A stretch of 64,000 nt of DNA. Origin: Acidobacteriota bacterium (GTDB lineage Bacteria > Acidobacteriota > Vicinamibacteria > Marinacidobacterales > SMYC01). Below are positions 6,495-15,875 of the stretch, piece after piece (the stretch's first letter is position 1; each line of letters starts with the position of its first letter). The stretch is from NCBI GenBank assembly GCA_004356105.1, contig SMYC01000097.1, forward strand, positions 1-64,000, read 5' to 3'. Position numbers and translations under genes: made by a program. Below the pieces are notes generated by a model that had not been told where the DNA came from, did not search any database, and was given only the letters and a program-made list of their open reading frames with translations.

Positions 6495-9269
6495 CGCAGC
6501 GACATCCTCTCGCTCGAGCAGCTTACGATACGACGCGGCGTCTTCGTCGGCCATTTGCACAACCGCCGCCGCTTCGGTAGTTTCCAAGGAGCCCAGGCGG
6601 AGCTCACGGGCGGGTTCGGGACGCTCTTCGTGATAGGTCCGCTCGCTCGGTCGCAGCACACGGAGGGTGTGCGCTCCCCAAGGGATTGTGCGGTCTTCGG
6701 TGTCGAGGGCTTGTTGCAGTGCATCGCGAAAGCTCGAAGGCAGCAGACGCACGAAGCTCTGGTCGGTTTGCGCTTCGTCGCTCTGAACCGTCGATAGCAC
6801 CAAGTTGCGGCGCGCGCGCGTCAGGGCCACATATAGGAGCCGCTTCTCTTCTTCCTCGACACGGTTGGGGAGGTCTTCGGCGGGCTCCATCGCGGCGAGT
6901 GCGCTCACTTCGACTCGTCCGTCGGGAAGCTCGCGGATGCGCGGAAGCGATGTGTCTTGGCGTGTGCGCTGATGCATGTTGACGAGAAAAACGGTATCGA
7001 ACTCGAGCCCTTTGGCCGCGTGCACCGTCATGAGGTTCACCGCGTCGACGGCGTCGAGCACGGCGGGGGATTCTTCTTCGGTCGACGCGCTCGCGAGGTA
7101 GTCCGCGAGACGCGATAGCGTGAGATAGCCGCGGTTCTCCGCGCGCCGGACCATTCCCAACACTTTCTTGAGGTTCTGGAAGCTCTGCTCGTCGTCCCGG
7201 AACCACGCGGCGTAGTCGGCGTCGTCGAGGATGTGCGTGAGAAGATCCGCGGGCGGCATGCGGTCCACGAGCGCGACCCATCGTGGCACGCGCGCACCGG
7301 CGCGGAGGACGGCGTTGCGATCGTCCTCGGTTAGCGGAAGCGACGTGTCGAGCGCGGCGCCCGAGAGCCACCGTGCGATAGAAGCCTTTCGGCCTGCGGC
7401 GACGCGCATCAGGCCGTCGTCGGAGATCCCGATGAGGCGCGAGCGCGCGAGCTCGGCCGCGCGGAGCTCCGAAGCGGGCTCCGCCAGGTAGCGGACGAGG
7501 GCGCCAATATCGCGCACTTCGGCGGAATCGAAGAAGCCGAGCCCGCGATAAACGTAGGCCGGAACGCCTCGCGCGACGAGCGCTTCTTGGTAGATGCGGT
7601 ACGAGGAGCGGCTTCGAAACAAAATGGCGACGTCCTTCGGCCGCCGGCCTTCCTCGGTTAGTACGCGCACGATTTCGTCGGCGACGGCGCTTGCCACGGT
7701 TGGAAGATCCCTCGCGACAGCAAGCGCTATGGGACGCTTGGCGCTATCGACATCCGAAACTGGGAAGTGGTCGCCCTCCCGATATTGGAACGACCAATCG
7801 AGATCGCCACGCACTTTGGGGACCTCGTCGAACAAATCGTTCAGAAAAGACAGGAGCTCTCCGCTTGCGCGGAAACTCGTTCGAAGCGTCAGCCGCTGTC
7901 CGCCTCGATGGCGGATCTTGAGCAGATGGCGTGAAGCTTTTTCGAGGACTTCCACGCGCGCATCGCGCCACCCATAGATGGATTGTTTTCGGTCGCCCAC
8001 GATGAACAAGCTCGGCTCCCGTATGCGCCCGGTGCCGCCTCCCTCGGCTTGCTCCGACAAAATGGCATCTTGCACGAGACCTTGACCTTCGCCCCAGCTC
8101 TCGATGAGCGCTTTCACGAGGCGCCACTGCACGTCGTTCGTATCTTGGAACTCGTCGATGAGAAGGTGGTGGTAGCGCGATTCGAGACGGAAGCGGCTCT
8201 GCGCGAACTCGCCGCGGTTCTCGAGGAGAGCGACGGCGTGGGTGAGCACGTCGCTGAAATCTAGGCCGGCGCGCGCCGCTTTGAGCTTGGCGAAACGCTT
8301 CGACGCCGTATCGTATAGCTCGAAGAGTTCTCGGATCGCGTAGAAGTCTTTCTCGCGCAACCAAGTTTTGTAAGCGCGCGCGACCAAAGGCGCGAGCCCG
8401 ATTACACGGTCGCGGTGTGTTTCGTAGTCTTCGGTCCGCGCGAAGCTGTTTTTCGCAACTTGCTTCGAGAGGCGGCGGCGAGGGGTTTTATCTTGCGTCA
8501 AAAAATAGCCAGCGATCTCCTCGACATCCGCGCTTCTGATCCTGTCCGCGTCGATGGCGCCCCGAAGGGCGAACCCCAGGGCTTTCAATACGGGCGCTGC
8601 CGAAGCTCCCGTGGCCAAGAACTGCTCCACACCTTCGGCGCCGCGAAAAGCACTCTCGAGGCTCTTCGAGACACGCTTCAAGCTCGCGGTGAGGTTGATC
8701 GATTTCGGGACGACGCGGTGGACGTAGCGCGCGAGTATCTCCTCTTTCAGAAGACGGCTCGTCAGGAAATCACGCATGCCTCGTCGGAGCGTGCCCTCGT
8801 CGAAGCGCGCGATGAGAAAGCGCAGATCGACTTTCGAGCCACGGCGCGCCTCGGCCATGATTTGGTCGATGGACTCTTCGAGCAACCGTTGATTGTCGAC
8901 TTCGTCGATGAGTGCTACGTCGGGGTCGAGTCCTGCTTCGAGAGGAAATTCGCGCAAGAGCCCGAGACAAAACGCGTCGATGGTCGTGATGTGGATCTCG
9001 AAAAGACGCGTTCGGATGTCCTTCCAGAGCTCTTTGCGTTTCTTGAGCTCTTCGATGATTCGGCTGCGCATCTCGCCCGCGGCTTTGCGGGTGAACGTGA
9101 GCGCGAGGACGTGTCTCGGGCTCGCACCCTCCTCGATGAGATGGATGTAGCGATCCACGAGCACACGCGTCTTGCCGGTGCCGGCGGAAGCTTCGAGCGC
9201 GACGTTCATGGTCGGATCCGAGGCGAGCTCGCGGGCGCGCCGGTCGACGAAGGTGACGTCGCCCTTCAC
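6222..9269 (-). CDS. addA: AddA-like UvrD-family helicase with a degenerate nuclease domain
   Basis: 1015 residues. The GTG start at 9269 follows a strong Shine-Dalgarno (AAGGAGG, 9274-9280) and overlaps the addB TGA (GTGA). SF1A helicase motifs are complete: Walker A ASAGTGKT (about 27-34), motif II LLIDEFQDTND, VGDRKQSIYGWRDA, TVHAAKGLEFD, and LLYVALTRARR. Beyond the helicase the protein has a short segment RGRIGCLIASRHQVTVLARS, which lines up with the RecB-type nuclease core (GRIDxxx...VxDYKTG) but has lost the Asp and the D/E-x-K residues. It ends in QLPLF, matching the bacterial beta-clamp-binding pentapeptide. With AddB it would unwind and resect double-strand-break ends for RecA; only AddB seems able to cut. 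Confidence 0.9.
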   Translation of the reverse strand: MKGDVTFVDRRARELASDPTMNVALEASAGTGKTRVLVDRYIHLIEEGASPRHVLALTFTRKAAGEMRSRIIEELKKRKELWKDIRTRLFEIHITTIDAFCLGLLREFPLEAGLDPDVALIDEVDNQRLLEESIDQIMAEARRGSKVDLRFLIARFDEGTLRRGMRDFLTSRLLKEEILARYVHRVVPKSINLTASLKRVSKSLESAFRGAEGVEQFLATGASAAPVLKALGFALRGAIDADRIRSADVEEIAGYFLTQDKTPRRRLSKQVAKNSFARTEDYETHRDRVIGLAPLVARAYKTWLREKDFYAIRELFELYDTASKRFAKLKAARAGLDFSDVLTHAVALLENRGEFAQSRFRLESRYHHLLIDEFQDTNDVQWRLVKALIESWGEGQGLVQDAILSEQAEGGGTGRIREPSLFIVGDRKQSIYGWRDARVEVLEKASRHLLKIRHRGGQRLTLRTSFRASGELLSFLNDLFDEVPKVRGDLDWSFQYREGDHFPVSDVDSAKRPIALAVARDLPTVASAVADEIVRVLTEEGRRPKDVAILFRSRSSYRIYQEALVARGVPAYVYRGLGFFDSAEVRDIGALVRYLAEPASELRAAELARSRLIGISDDGLMRVAAGRKASIARWLSGAALDTSLPLTEDDRNAVLRAGARVPRWVALVDRMPPADLLTHILDDADYAAWFRDDEQSFQNLKKVLGMVRRAENRGYLTLSRLADYLASASTEEESPAVLDAVDAVNLMTVHAAKGLEFDTVFLVNMHQRTRQDTSLPRIRELPDGRVEVSALAAMEPAEDLPNRVEEEEKRLLYVALTRARRNLVLSTVQSDEAQTDQSFVRLLPSSFRDALQQALDTEDRTIPWGAHTLRVLRPSERTYHEERPEPARELRLGSLETTEAAAVVQMADEDAASYRKLLEREDVAALAATGSVHYGVPFSIVHERHISRGRIGCLIASRHQVTVLARSARDIEPKLRAAAAAFPERDVEGWVIREGREPETVRLGEGKTGSQLPLF

Positions 9270-12112
9270 GCGTCCTCCTTTATTTCTTTGCGACAAACGC
9301 CGACGAAGCCGCAGCTGTAGCAAAGGGTGTCCCGGTGCGGCTTCGGCGGGAAGCGGCCCTTTCCGATCGCGGCGAAGGTCTTGACGAGAAGTGCACTCGC
9401 TTTTTGGTAATCCGCGCGCGCCGTCGACCGGCGGTCGCGGAAGCTGAGATAGACGGATTCCTCGATGGGTGTGCCTAGATCTTGCGACAGACACATCGAG
9501 TAGAGCGGAACTTGGAGCGTCACCGATGCTTCCGGCGCGCGGCCGCTCTTGTAGTCGTAGACGTGCAACCGGCCGTCGGCATCCACGTCGGCGCGATCCA
9601 CCCGTCCTTTGATTTGCACGAACCAGGGCTTTTCACCGCCGGGCCCTTCGGTCAAGCGCAGCGGGGTTTGAAAAGGATACTCGAGCAGCCGCTGTTTCAG
9701 CGGGCCGCCCGCCATCTCTCGTCGCAACAGCCACTCGAGAGCGCCGGCCTCACCGGGACCTCCGAACAGGCGGCGGAGCTCCACGCTTCGATGCTCGGGC
9801 GGAATCTTCTTGACGGCGATGCTTCGAAACAGAGTGAGTGCGTCCTCATAGGTCTCGGGCTCGATGGGGCGGGGGTCGCTCTGGCCTGCGTCCCATTCCT
9901 TGAAGCCTTCGTGCAGAAGGTCATGCAAGATGCGCCCGCGCTCGAGGGGCGTCAGCATGGCTTCGACGTCCTCTTCTTCCTCGAGGCCGAGGAGATAGCG
10001 AGAGAAATATTTGAAAGGGCAACGGAGGTAGAGCTCGAGGGCCGTTGGAGACACCGGATCCGGGACGGCGAGCGGCGAGCGGACGATTCCGGGACGGCGC
10101 TCGCTCGGAAGCGGTGAGGACGGCTCTATCAGACCTCGGCGGAGCGCTTCACTCTTCGTGACGACGAGCTCCGGCTCGGGCTCGTCGTCGTCATCGTCAT
10201 CCCTTGGCGGCGCAGGTTCGTGGGGGCTCTCTTCGAGCCAGGTTTCGACTTCTTCGAGAAACGGCGACGCCACCGTAGGGATCTCGTCCTCGAGCTGGTG
10301 GCGGATGAGCACGAGATGCTCCTGGCCCAAATCAAGAAGCTCTTGGAACCGAGCTCGCTCTCGCGTCAGTAGCTTGCGATCCGACGGCCAGCCAAAATCG
10401 CGCAGGAGCCATTGCGGAAAGAAGATGTTGCGCTCGCCGCGCGCGGGCCACTCGCCTTCGTTGATGCCGAGCAGAATGACGAGATCGAAAGCGCCAAACC
10501 CTGCCGAGCGAGCGTCGACCACCGTCACGCCGCCAGAGCCCGTCCGAAGAGCGAAGGTGTGCGCCTCCACCGCGCGGCGAAATTTCGCGCGGAAAGTGTG
10601 GAAGTCGACACAAGGGTCGCCGACATGTAAAGCCGCCTCTTCCAAGCGTTCGAGGATCGCGTTGACCGCGGCTCGGGCTCTCTGATGACGCTCGTCCGGG
10701 AGCGTGCGGGTGAAGGTCTCGAGAAAATCACGAAGGCAGCGAATCTTGGCGCCGAGCGAGCTCTCGGTCTGAAGCTCGGAGAGCGCCTTTCCAGCCTCCA
10801 GGATGGCGGCGAGTGGTGCCAGCACGCGCCCGGCCGCATCGCCGGTTTCCATCCCGGGCAGGCTCGGTTGCGTCGGCGGCCGGCTCTTCCTTGCGAAAAG
10901 CTTTCGCCAACGCTCGAGCCCGCCAGGCTCACGATAGCGCAGCGTGAGCGCGTCGAGCGCGGCCACTTCGGATGGGCCGACGCCTTTGAAGACGAAGAAC
11001 GGAGTGCGTAGGAGCGCGAGTGCTTCGTTGCGCCGCGCGTCGGTCGCGGCGAGCTCGATAGCGAGATCGACCGCGGCCATGTAGGGCTCGGTGGCGAGTG
11101 GAAAGCTGTCCTGGAGCTCGAACGGGACGCCGGCTTCGCCGAGAACTTTCTTGGCTAGGTACAGATAGGGGAGCGGTGACGGCACCACGATGGCGACGCG
11201 ATCGAGCGGCGGCAGTTCTTTGTTGTCTTCGAGCTGCTTCATGAACCGCACGGCATCGACGAGCGACTCTTCCCGATCGCGTGCGACGTGGACTGCGCGG
11301 TTCAAGAGCTTCGGAGGCGTCGCGCGTGGCTCCTCATCCACGTGGAGGTCCGGTGCGGCTTCAGCTAGTGAGGCGGGGAGCGCGGAAACTTTGTCCACGA
11401 CGACCACGCTCAGCGAGTCGAGCCCTCGGGCTCGTGTCAGAAAATCGAGATCGGCGGGCGTGAGTGTCTCCGAGCCGAGGACGAGGGCTCGCTCGTAGGG
11501 AAACGGCTCTCTCGAAAGAGCGTGGCGGACCGAGGGCGGATCGTGGAGCTCGAGGCGCTCGAGCGCTTCGCGATAGGTTTCGAGCGACGCTTCGAGAAAG
11601 CGCGTCTGTGCGCCCATTCTGGCGGCGCCCAGATCGTCAGGTGCCTCGAGCTCTTCTAGCGCCCGCTTGGTGAAGTCTTTGAGCTCGCCACGGTTTTGAA
11701 GGAGCTCGTCATAGAACGTCAGCACACGCGGCGCAAGCCCGGCGCGCACTTTGAACGGCGGTGGGCTCCCGGACGCCGCGGCCTTTTGGAAGCCCTCTTC
11801 GAGAAGGGCCTCTCGAAGGAGTGGGTCCGCGAGGCGCACTCTGCCTTGGCTGCGCTCTGCGAGGTCTTGGAACAAGGGGCCCAGCGTCGTGATGACGGGG
11901 AGAAACACGATTTCGCGTATCGTCGAGAGGTTGCGCTCGAGCTGGGCTCTATATAGATGTGCGGCAGCGGCCGTCGGGACGAGGACAACGGTACGACTCA
12001 GGGCAAGAGGGTCCCGCTCCGCTTGTTCCTGGAGCGCGCGGCTCGCGAAGGCGCTCACGCCGCGCCAACCGCGGCATAGCACGAGCACTGGTTTCGGCAT
12101 TATCCTGCCCAT
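9266..12112 (-). CDS. addB: AddB-like subunit with inactive helicase fold and Fe-S PD-(D/E)XK nuclease
   Basis: Up to 948 residues (ATG 12112; ATG 12100 is an alternative, neither with a clear ribosome site). The N-terminal half is a UvrD-like fold without a usable Walker A. The C-terminal third is an exonuclease domain: LRCPFKYFSRYLLGLEE carries the first cluster cysteine, GRVDRADVDADG and VYDYKSGRAP supply the D...DxK catalytic residues, and LCYSCGFVGVCRK provides the last three cysteines of the Fe-S cluster that staples AddB nucleases. An acidic linker (RDDDDDDEPEPE) lies near residue 620. First gene of the addB-addA operon, overlapping addA by four bases. Divergent from a phosphotransferase gene. 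Confidence 0.88.
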   Translation of the reverse strand: MGRIMPKPVLVLCRGWRGVSAFASRALQEQAERDPLALSRTVVLVPTAAAAHLYRAQLERNLSTIREIVFLPVITTLGPLFQDLAERSQGRVRLADPLLREALLEEGFQKAAASGSPPPFKVRAGLAPRVLTFYDELLQNRGELKDFTKRALEELEAPDDLGAARMGAQTRFLEASLETYREALERLELHDPPSVRHALSREPFPYERALVLGSETLTPADLDFLTRARGLDSLSVVVVDKVSALPASLAEAAPDLHVDEEPRATPPKLLNRAVHVARDREESLVDAVRFMKQLEDNKELPPLDRVAIVVPSPLPYLYLAKKVLGEAGVPFELQDSFPLATEPYMAAVDLAIELAATDARRNEALALLRTPFFVFKGVGPSEVAALDALTLRYREPGGLERWRKLFARKSRPPTQPSLPGMETGDAAGRVLAPLAAILEAGKALSELQTESSLGAKIRCLRDFLETFTRTLPDERHQRARAAVNAILERLEEAALHVGDPCVDFHTFRAKFRRAVEAHTFALRTGSGGVTVVDARSAGFGAFDLVILLGINEGEWPARGERNIFFPQWLLRDFGWPSDRKLLTRERARFQELLDLGQEHLVLIRHQLEDEIPTVASPFLEEVETWLEESPHEPAPPRDDDDDDEPEPELVVTKSEALRRGLIEPSSPLPSERRPGIVRSPLAVPDPVSPTALELYLRCPFKYFSRYLLGLEEEEDVEAMLTPLERGRILHDLLHEGFKEWDAGQSDPRPIEPETYEDALTLFRSIAVKKIPPEHRSVELRRLFGGPGEAGALEWLLRREMAGGPLKQRLLEYPFQTPLRLTEGPGGEKPWFVQIKGRVDRADVDADGRLHVYDYKSGRAPEASVTLQVPLYSMCLSQDLGTPIEESVYLSFRDRRSTARADYQKASALLVKTFAAIGKGRFPPKPHRDTLCYSCGFVGVCRKEIKEDA

Positions 12113-12265
12113 TCTATCTACTCGCTTGCAGCTCTATCCGAATAGATAGGACGAACCCATCCCAATAATAGTCGAGGCGCTTTGTTTTCTTGAGTTTAGG
12201 TGGATAGTCGTGTGTGGAATGTCCCTTGCACTGGTTAGGGAAGAAGCACACAAGGAGGCGTGCAA

Positions 12266-12959
12266 ATGGCGACGACGACCGGGACGGCGACCTCCGATGA
12301 GATGACGCGAGACCTCGGGAGCTTTCTTTCTGGCCTAGAAAAATGGTGTCTCGTGTGGCTTGCGCAACGGATGCCCCAGCGGGTCAACTCGGACCACCTG
12401 ACGGCACTGGGCTTAGTGGGCATGCTCGGCGCCGGGATTTCGTTCTGGGCGGCGACTGAGCATGACCAGCCTCTTTGGCTCGTAGGGATGGTCGTTGGTC
12501 TCTTTCTGAACTGGTTTGGCGACAGCCTGGACGAGACCCTCGCGCGAGTTCGTGACGCACAGCACCCCAAATTTGGTTATTATGTAGCTCACGTCGTCGA
12601 TGTGTTCGGCGCGTTCTTCTTGATCGGCGGCCTCGGCCTATCCGGCTATATGAGCCTCTCCATTGCGGCGGTGCTCATGGTCGTGTACTTGTTGGTCGCC
12701 TCGGAGATTTATCTCGCGGCTTACGCCGTGGGGGACCTTTCGGATCCATTTCATGCGGCTCGGTCCGACCGAGCTTCGGATCCTTTTCGCGGTTGGAACA
12801 TTCTATTTGTTGCACAACCCGTACGTGGTGGTGATGGGAACTGAGTACTTGCTTTTCGATGTCGGCGGCGCCTGCGCGATCGTCGGCCTTTTGGTCACGC
12901 TGACCGTGACGGTGGCGCGCAACACGCGCACCCTCTACCTTCGGGAGTCGCTTCCGTAA
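12266..12959 (+). pseudogene. CDP-alcohol phosphatidyltransferase-like membrane protein, frameshifted
   Basis: AAGGAGG (12252-12258) sits seven bases before ATG 12266 and decides that start over a GTG at 12260. The first frame runs to about 12734 and encodes membrane helices and GDSLDETLARVR followed by FGYYVAHVVD. The remainder (FRIHFMRLGPTELRILFAVG and more helices) is in the +1 frame to TAA 12957-12959. Removing one G from the G5 run at 12730-12734 restores one 230-residue protein. Relatives have GDSLDG and an Asp where this copy has Glu and Ala (GAG for GGG, GCT for GAC/GAT), so two positions of the D-x2-D-G-x2-A-R...G-x3-D-x3-D active site are also altered. Either a decaying gene or an active-site variant plus a sequencing indel. 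Overlaps the next ATG (TAATG). Confidence 0.75.
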
Positions 12960-13399
12960 TGCCGGAACGATTTCGACCTCTTTTCTTCCGGTGGATCAAG
13001 TTCAGCGCCGTCGGCTGGCTCGGCGTGAGCGTTCAGCTCACGATGCTCACGCTACTCGCCGGTCGCCTCGAGATGCACTATCTCGTCGCGACCGCGCTCG
13101 CGGTGCAGTGCGCTATCCTGAATAACTTCTTTTGGCACGAACGCTGGACGTGGGGCGACCGGGGGCTCTTGAACGCACCGGGGAGATGGCAGCGGTTTCT
13201 GCGCTTCAACGCGACCTCGGGCACGCTCTCGATTCTCGGAAATGTCGTCTTTATGAGCATCTATGTCGGACAGTTCGGGCTGCATTACCTTGTCGGGAAC
13301 ATTGCCTCGATCGCGTCCTGCACGATCTTGAACTTTGTGATCAGCGACAGGCTCGTCTTTCTCGCGATGCCCACGGACGCGCCGGCATCGTGTGAATAG
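12959..13399 (+). CDS. GtrA-family membrane protein
   Basis: 146 residues with four predicted membrane helices (around 14-34, 43-62, 85-104, 112-132) and the family-like loop FFWHERWTWGDR between helices two and three. GtrA proteins are thought to flip undecaprenyl-linked sugars or to assist polyprenyl glycosyltransferases in the inner membrane. Its ATG overlaps the stop of the upstream CDP-alcohol phosphotransferase gene, so the pair was an operon for lipid or glycan-lipid work. RFNATSGTLSILGN is typical of the second half of the fold. Confident on family, not on substrate. Confidence 0.8.
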   Translation: MPERFRPLFFRWIKFSAVGWLGVSVQLTMLTLLAGRLEMHYLVATALAVQCAILNNFFWHERWTWGDRGLLNAPGRWQRFLRFNATSGTLSILGNVVFMSIYVGQFGLHYLVGNIASIASCTILNFVISDRLVFLAMPTDAPASCE

Positions 13400-13450
13400 C
13401 TAGTCGGGCGCGACGTCCATCACCCAAATGTCGCCGAGATCTTCGCCCCA
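13400..13450 (-). pseudogene. C-terminal stub of a beta-propeller (TolB/WD40-like) protein
   Basis: The minus strand reads WGEDLGDIWVMDVAPD then a stop, which looks like the last blade of a TolB-like propeller (typical ending: D-x-W-V-M-D-V). Upstream on the minus strand, similarity ends abruptly where the plus-strand PIN-domain stub begins. Only about 16 codons are recognisable; the call rests on resemblance and is tentative. Confidence 0.35.
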
Positions 13451-13483
13451 TGTACTACTGCCGCTGCTGCAGCGCGCCCGATC

Positions 13484-13657
13484 CTGGCACGGGCGTCGGA
13501 ACCGTTCCCGACGCCACTCGGGACGCTGGACACCATGCATCTCGCGACGGCGCTGGTCTGGCGCGACCGCACTCAGCAAGATTTGATCATGGCAACGCAC
13601 GATGGCGGCCTCGCAATAGCCGCCCGTGCGTACGGGATCGGTGTGCTCGGCGTCTGA
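13484..13657 (+). pseudogene. C-terminal half of a VapC-like PIN-domain toxin
   Basis: In the frame ending at TGA 13655-13657 the sequence reads ILARASEPFPTPLGTLDTMHL then ATALVWRDRTQQDLIMATHDGGLAIAARAYGIGVLGV. This matches the second half of VapC PIN ribonucleases, including the TLDxxHLATA and THDxxLA segments that carry the later acidic residues. The first half with its catalytic Asp, and any start codon in the right place, are missing. No antitoxin is adjacent. A dead remnant of a toxin-antitoxin locus. Confidence 0.6.
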
Positions 13658-13918
13658 TCGCGCTAACGCGGTTCAGGGTGCTATTTTTCCACAGCGGACG
13701 TTTCCGCGGAAACGTCTAAACCGGACCCATCAGATGTCGCAGCCCTTTCGCACCGCAACATTCATGGTTGAGATCCGTACTGAATAGAGAATCCGCGCGG
13801 ACGATGAAACAGATGGACACGAGTGAAAGTACAGTGTAAACTTCAAAAGGTCCAGCTAAGTCCATCGTCGCTTGGGCGACATCGGCAACCGAGTTCCGTA
13901 CCTCACACGTTCGTCAGC

Positions 13919-13946
13919 TTGACCTCCGACGAGACATATCTATAAG
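13919..13946 (+). promoter_or_regulatory. Candidate sigma-70-type promoter of the exporter operon
   Basis: TTGACC (13919-13924), a 16-base gap and TATAAG (13941-13946) precede the adaptor gene (ATG 13966), predicting a start of transcription near 13953. The rest of 13658-13918 shows nothing recognisable. Confidence 0.4.
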
Positions 13947-13965
13947 GTGTCGGGCGATTAACTAC

Positions 13966-15177
13966 ATGGCAGAGAAGAGTAGTCTCGACGACCTGAAGAT
14001 CGACCGAAGTGGGGTGAGCGACTCGCCGTCCGGATCGTGGACGTGGGTTTTACTCTTGCTGCCGCTGGCCGTGATTTCTGGTCTCGTCTATTGGCTCCTG
14101 CAGCCAGAAGGTAAGACGGTTGTCGTGGTCGTGGCTCGTGAAACTTCTCTCGAAGGCGGCCAAACGGTACTGAACGCCTCCGGATATGTCACCGCGCGGC
14201 GCAAAGCGGTCGTCTCATCCAAGGTAACGGGGAAAGTTCTCGAAGTTCTGATCGACGAAGGGATGGAGGTTCGTGAGGGGCAAGTTCTCGCGCGTCTGGA
14301 TCCCTCGAACGTCGAGCGGAGTTTGAGCCTCGCGGAAGCGCAGCTCGGCTCGGCGAAGAGTGTGCTCGCGGAGACGAAGGCGTTGCTCGTGGAAGCGAAG
14401 CTGCGTCTCGATCGTACGAAAGCACTCGTGGAGGACGACGTTTTGAGCCAAGCTCAGCTCGACGCGGTGCAGGCGGAGTCGGGCTCTCTCGAAGCGCGGC
14501 TCGCGCGCCAGGGGGAAGACGAAGCCGTCGCCGAGCGCCGGCTCGACGTATGGCAACAGCAGCTCGAGGACACCGTGATCCGCGCGCCGTTCGGCGGCAT
14601 CGTAACGACCAAGGATGCGCAGCCGGGCGAGATGATCTCGCCGGTGAGCGCTGGCGGCGGGTTCACGCGCACGGGGATTGGTACGGTCGTCGACATGACC
14701 TCACTTGAGATCGAAGTCGACGTCAACGAGAGCTATATCAACCGCGTACGGGCGGACCAAGAAGTCGAGGCTGTTCTCGACGCTTACCCGGATTGGAAAA
14801 TCCCGTGCCGCGTGATCGCGATCGTGCCGACCGCGGATCGTGACCGGGCGACGGTACGCGTGAGGATCGGCTTCGATGAGCTCGATCCGCGCATTTTGCC
14901 CGACATGGGCGTCAAGGTGGCTTTTCGTGAGACAGCGGTGGACCAGGCCGTCCGGCGCGTCGTGCTCATTCCTAAAGAAGCGGTGCACAAAGATGACGGC
15001 CGGGATGTGGTTTTCGTGATTGCGGGCGACAAGGTTGAACGTCGCGCGGTCACGTTGAGCGTGAGCGAAGGCAAGGACGCCATCGTCACCGCGGGGATCG
15101 AAGGCGGGGAGAGCGTCGTCGTGCAAGGCCCGCCCGATCTCGCCGATGGAGACCAAGTGGAGGTATCGAGTCCATGA
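13966..15177 (+). CDS. HlyD/MacA-type periplasmic adaptor (membrane fusion protein)
   Basis: 403 residues: a cytoplasmic tail, one membrane anchor (about 26-46, WVLLLLPLAVISGLVYWLL), a lipoyl half-motif (GYVTARRKAVVSSKVTGKV), a coiled-coil hairpin of about 90 residues (SLAEAQLGSAKSVLAETKALL onward) and the second lipoyl half (DTVIRAPFGGIVTTKDAQPGE), then beta-barrel and membrane-proximal domains. Such adaptors bridge an inner-membrane ABC transporter to an outer-membrane channel. It overlaps the following ATPase gene by four bases (ATGA at 15174). No TolC-like gene is in the window. Confidence 0.9.
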   Translation: MAEKSSLDDLKIDRSGVSDSPSGSWTWVLLLLPLAVISGLVYWLLQPEGKTVVVVVARETSLEGGQTVLNASGYVTARRKAVVSSKVTGKVLEVLIDEGMEVREGQVLARLDPSNVERSLSLAEAQLGSAKSVLAETKALLVEAKLRLDRTKALVEDDVLSQAQLDAVQAESGSLEARLARQGEDEAVAERRLDVWQQQLEDTVIRAPFGGIVTTKDAQPGEMISPVSAGGGFTRTGIGTVVDMTSLEIEVDVNESYINRVRADQEVEAVLDAYPDWKIPCRVIAIVPTADRDRATVRVRIGFDELDPRILPDMGVKVAFRETAVDQAVRRVVLIPKEAVHKDDGRDVVFVIAGDKVERRAVTLSVSEGKDAIVTAGIEGGESVVVQGPPDLADGDQVEVSSP

Positions 15178-15875
15178 GTGTGAATGACAACGGGACGCTC
15201 GTCAAAGTCGACGCAGCGACCAAATATTTCAAGAGAGGCTCCGAGGAGATCCATGTTCTCGAGAAGCTCGACATGCAAGTACCGGAAGGCGAGTTTCTGG
15301 CGCTCATGGGACCGTCCGGCTCGGGGAAGAGCACGCTCTTGAATTTGATCGGGGGCTTGGACAGGCCCACGTCTGGATCGGTAACGGTGGCGGGTGAGCG
15401 CATCGACCGTCTCTCGCGACAAAAGCTCGCGGCCTGGCGGGCGCGCCATGTTGGGCTCGTGTTTCAGTTCTACAATTTGCTGCCGGTCTTGACCGCTGAG
15501 CGTAACGTCGAGCTTCCGTTGCTCCTCACGCATCTCTCCCGCGCAGAGAGGAAGAAACACGTCGATGCTGCACTCGACGTGGTGGGTCTATCGCATCGGA
15601 AGACCCATTACCCGAAAACTTTGTCGGGTGGCGAGCAGCAACGCGTCGGCATCGCCCGCGGCATCGTCAGCGACCCTACGCTTCTTCTCGCTGACGAGCC
15701 GACCGGCGACCTCGATCGCAAGTCGGGGGACGAGGTTCTCGATCTTCTGAAAGCGCTCAACAAAGACCACAACAAGACCATTATCATGGTAACGCACGAT
15801 CCTCACGCCGCGCTGCGCTCGACGCGCACGCTCTACCTGAACGAAGGCAAGCTCAGCACGGAGCCGGCCGAATGA
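15174..15875 (+). CDS. ABC transporter ATPase, MacB/LolD type
   Basis: 233 residues: Walker A GPSGSGKS (about 46-53), Q-loop VFQFYNLLPVLTA, signature LSGGEQQR (about 143-150), Walker B LLLADEPTGDLD and the switch His in MVTHD. The N-terminal TKYFKRGSEEIHVLEKL is typical of the type VII (MacB/LolCDE/FtsE) ATPases, which drive mechanical pulling from the periplasmic side rather than classical transport. It overlaps the adaptor upstream and the first permease downstream (ATGA at 15872), so the subunits are probably made in fixed ratio. Confidence 0.92.
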   Translation: MSVNDNGTLVKVDAATKYFKRGSEEIHVLEKLDMQVPEGEFLALMGPSGSGKSTLLNLIGGLDRPTSGSVTVAGERIDRLSRQKLAAWRARHVGLVFQFYNLLPVLTAERNVELPLLLTHLSRAERKKHVDAALDVVGLSHRKTHYPKTLSGGEQQRVGIARGIVSDPTLLLADEPTGDLDRKSGDEVLDLLKALNKDHNKTIIMVTHDPHAALRSTRTLYLNEGKLSTEPAE

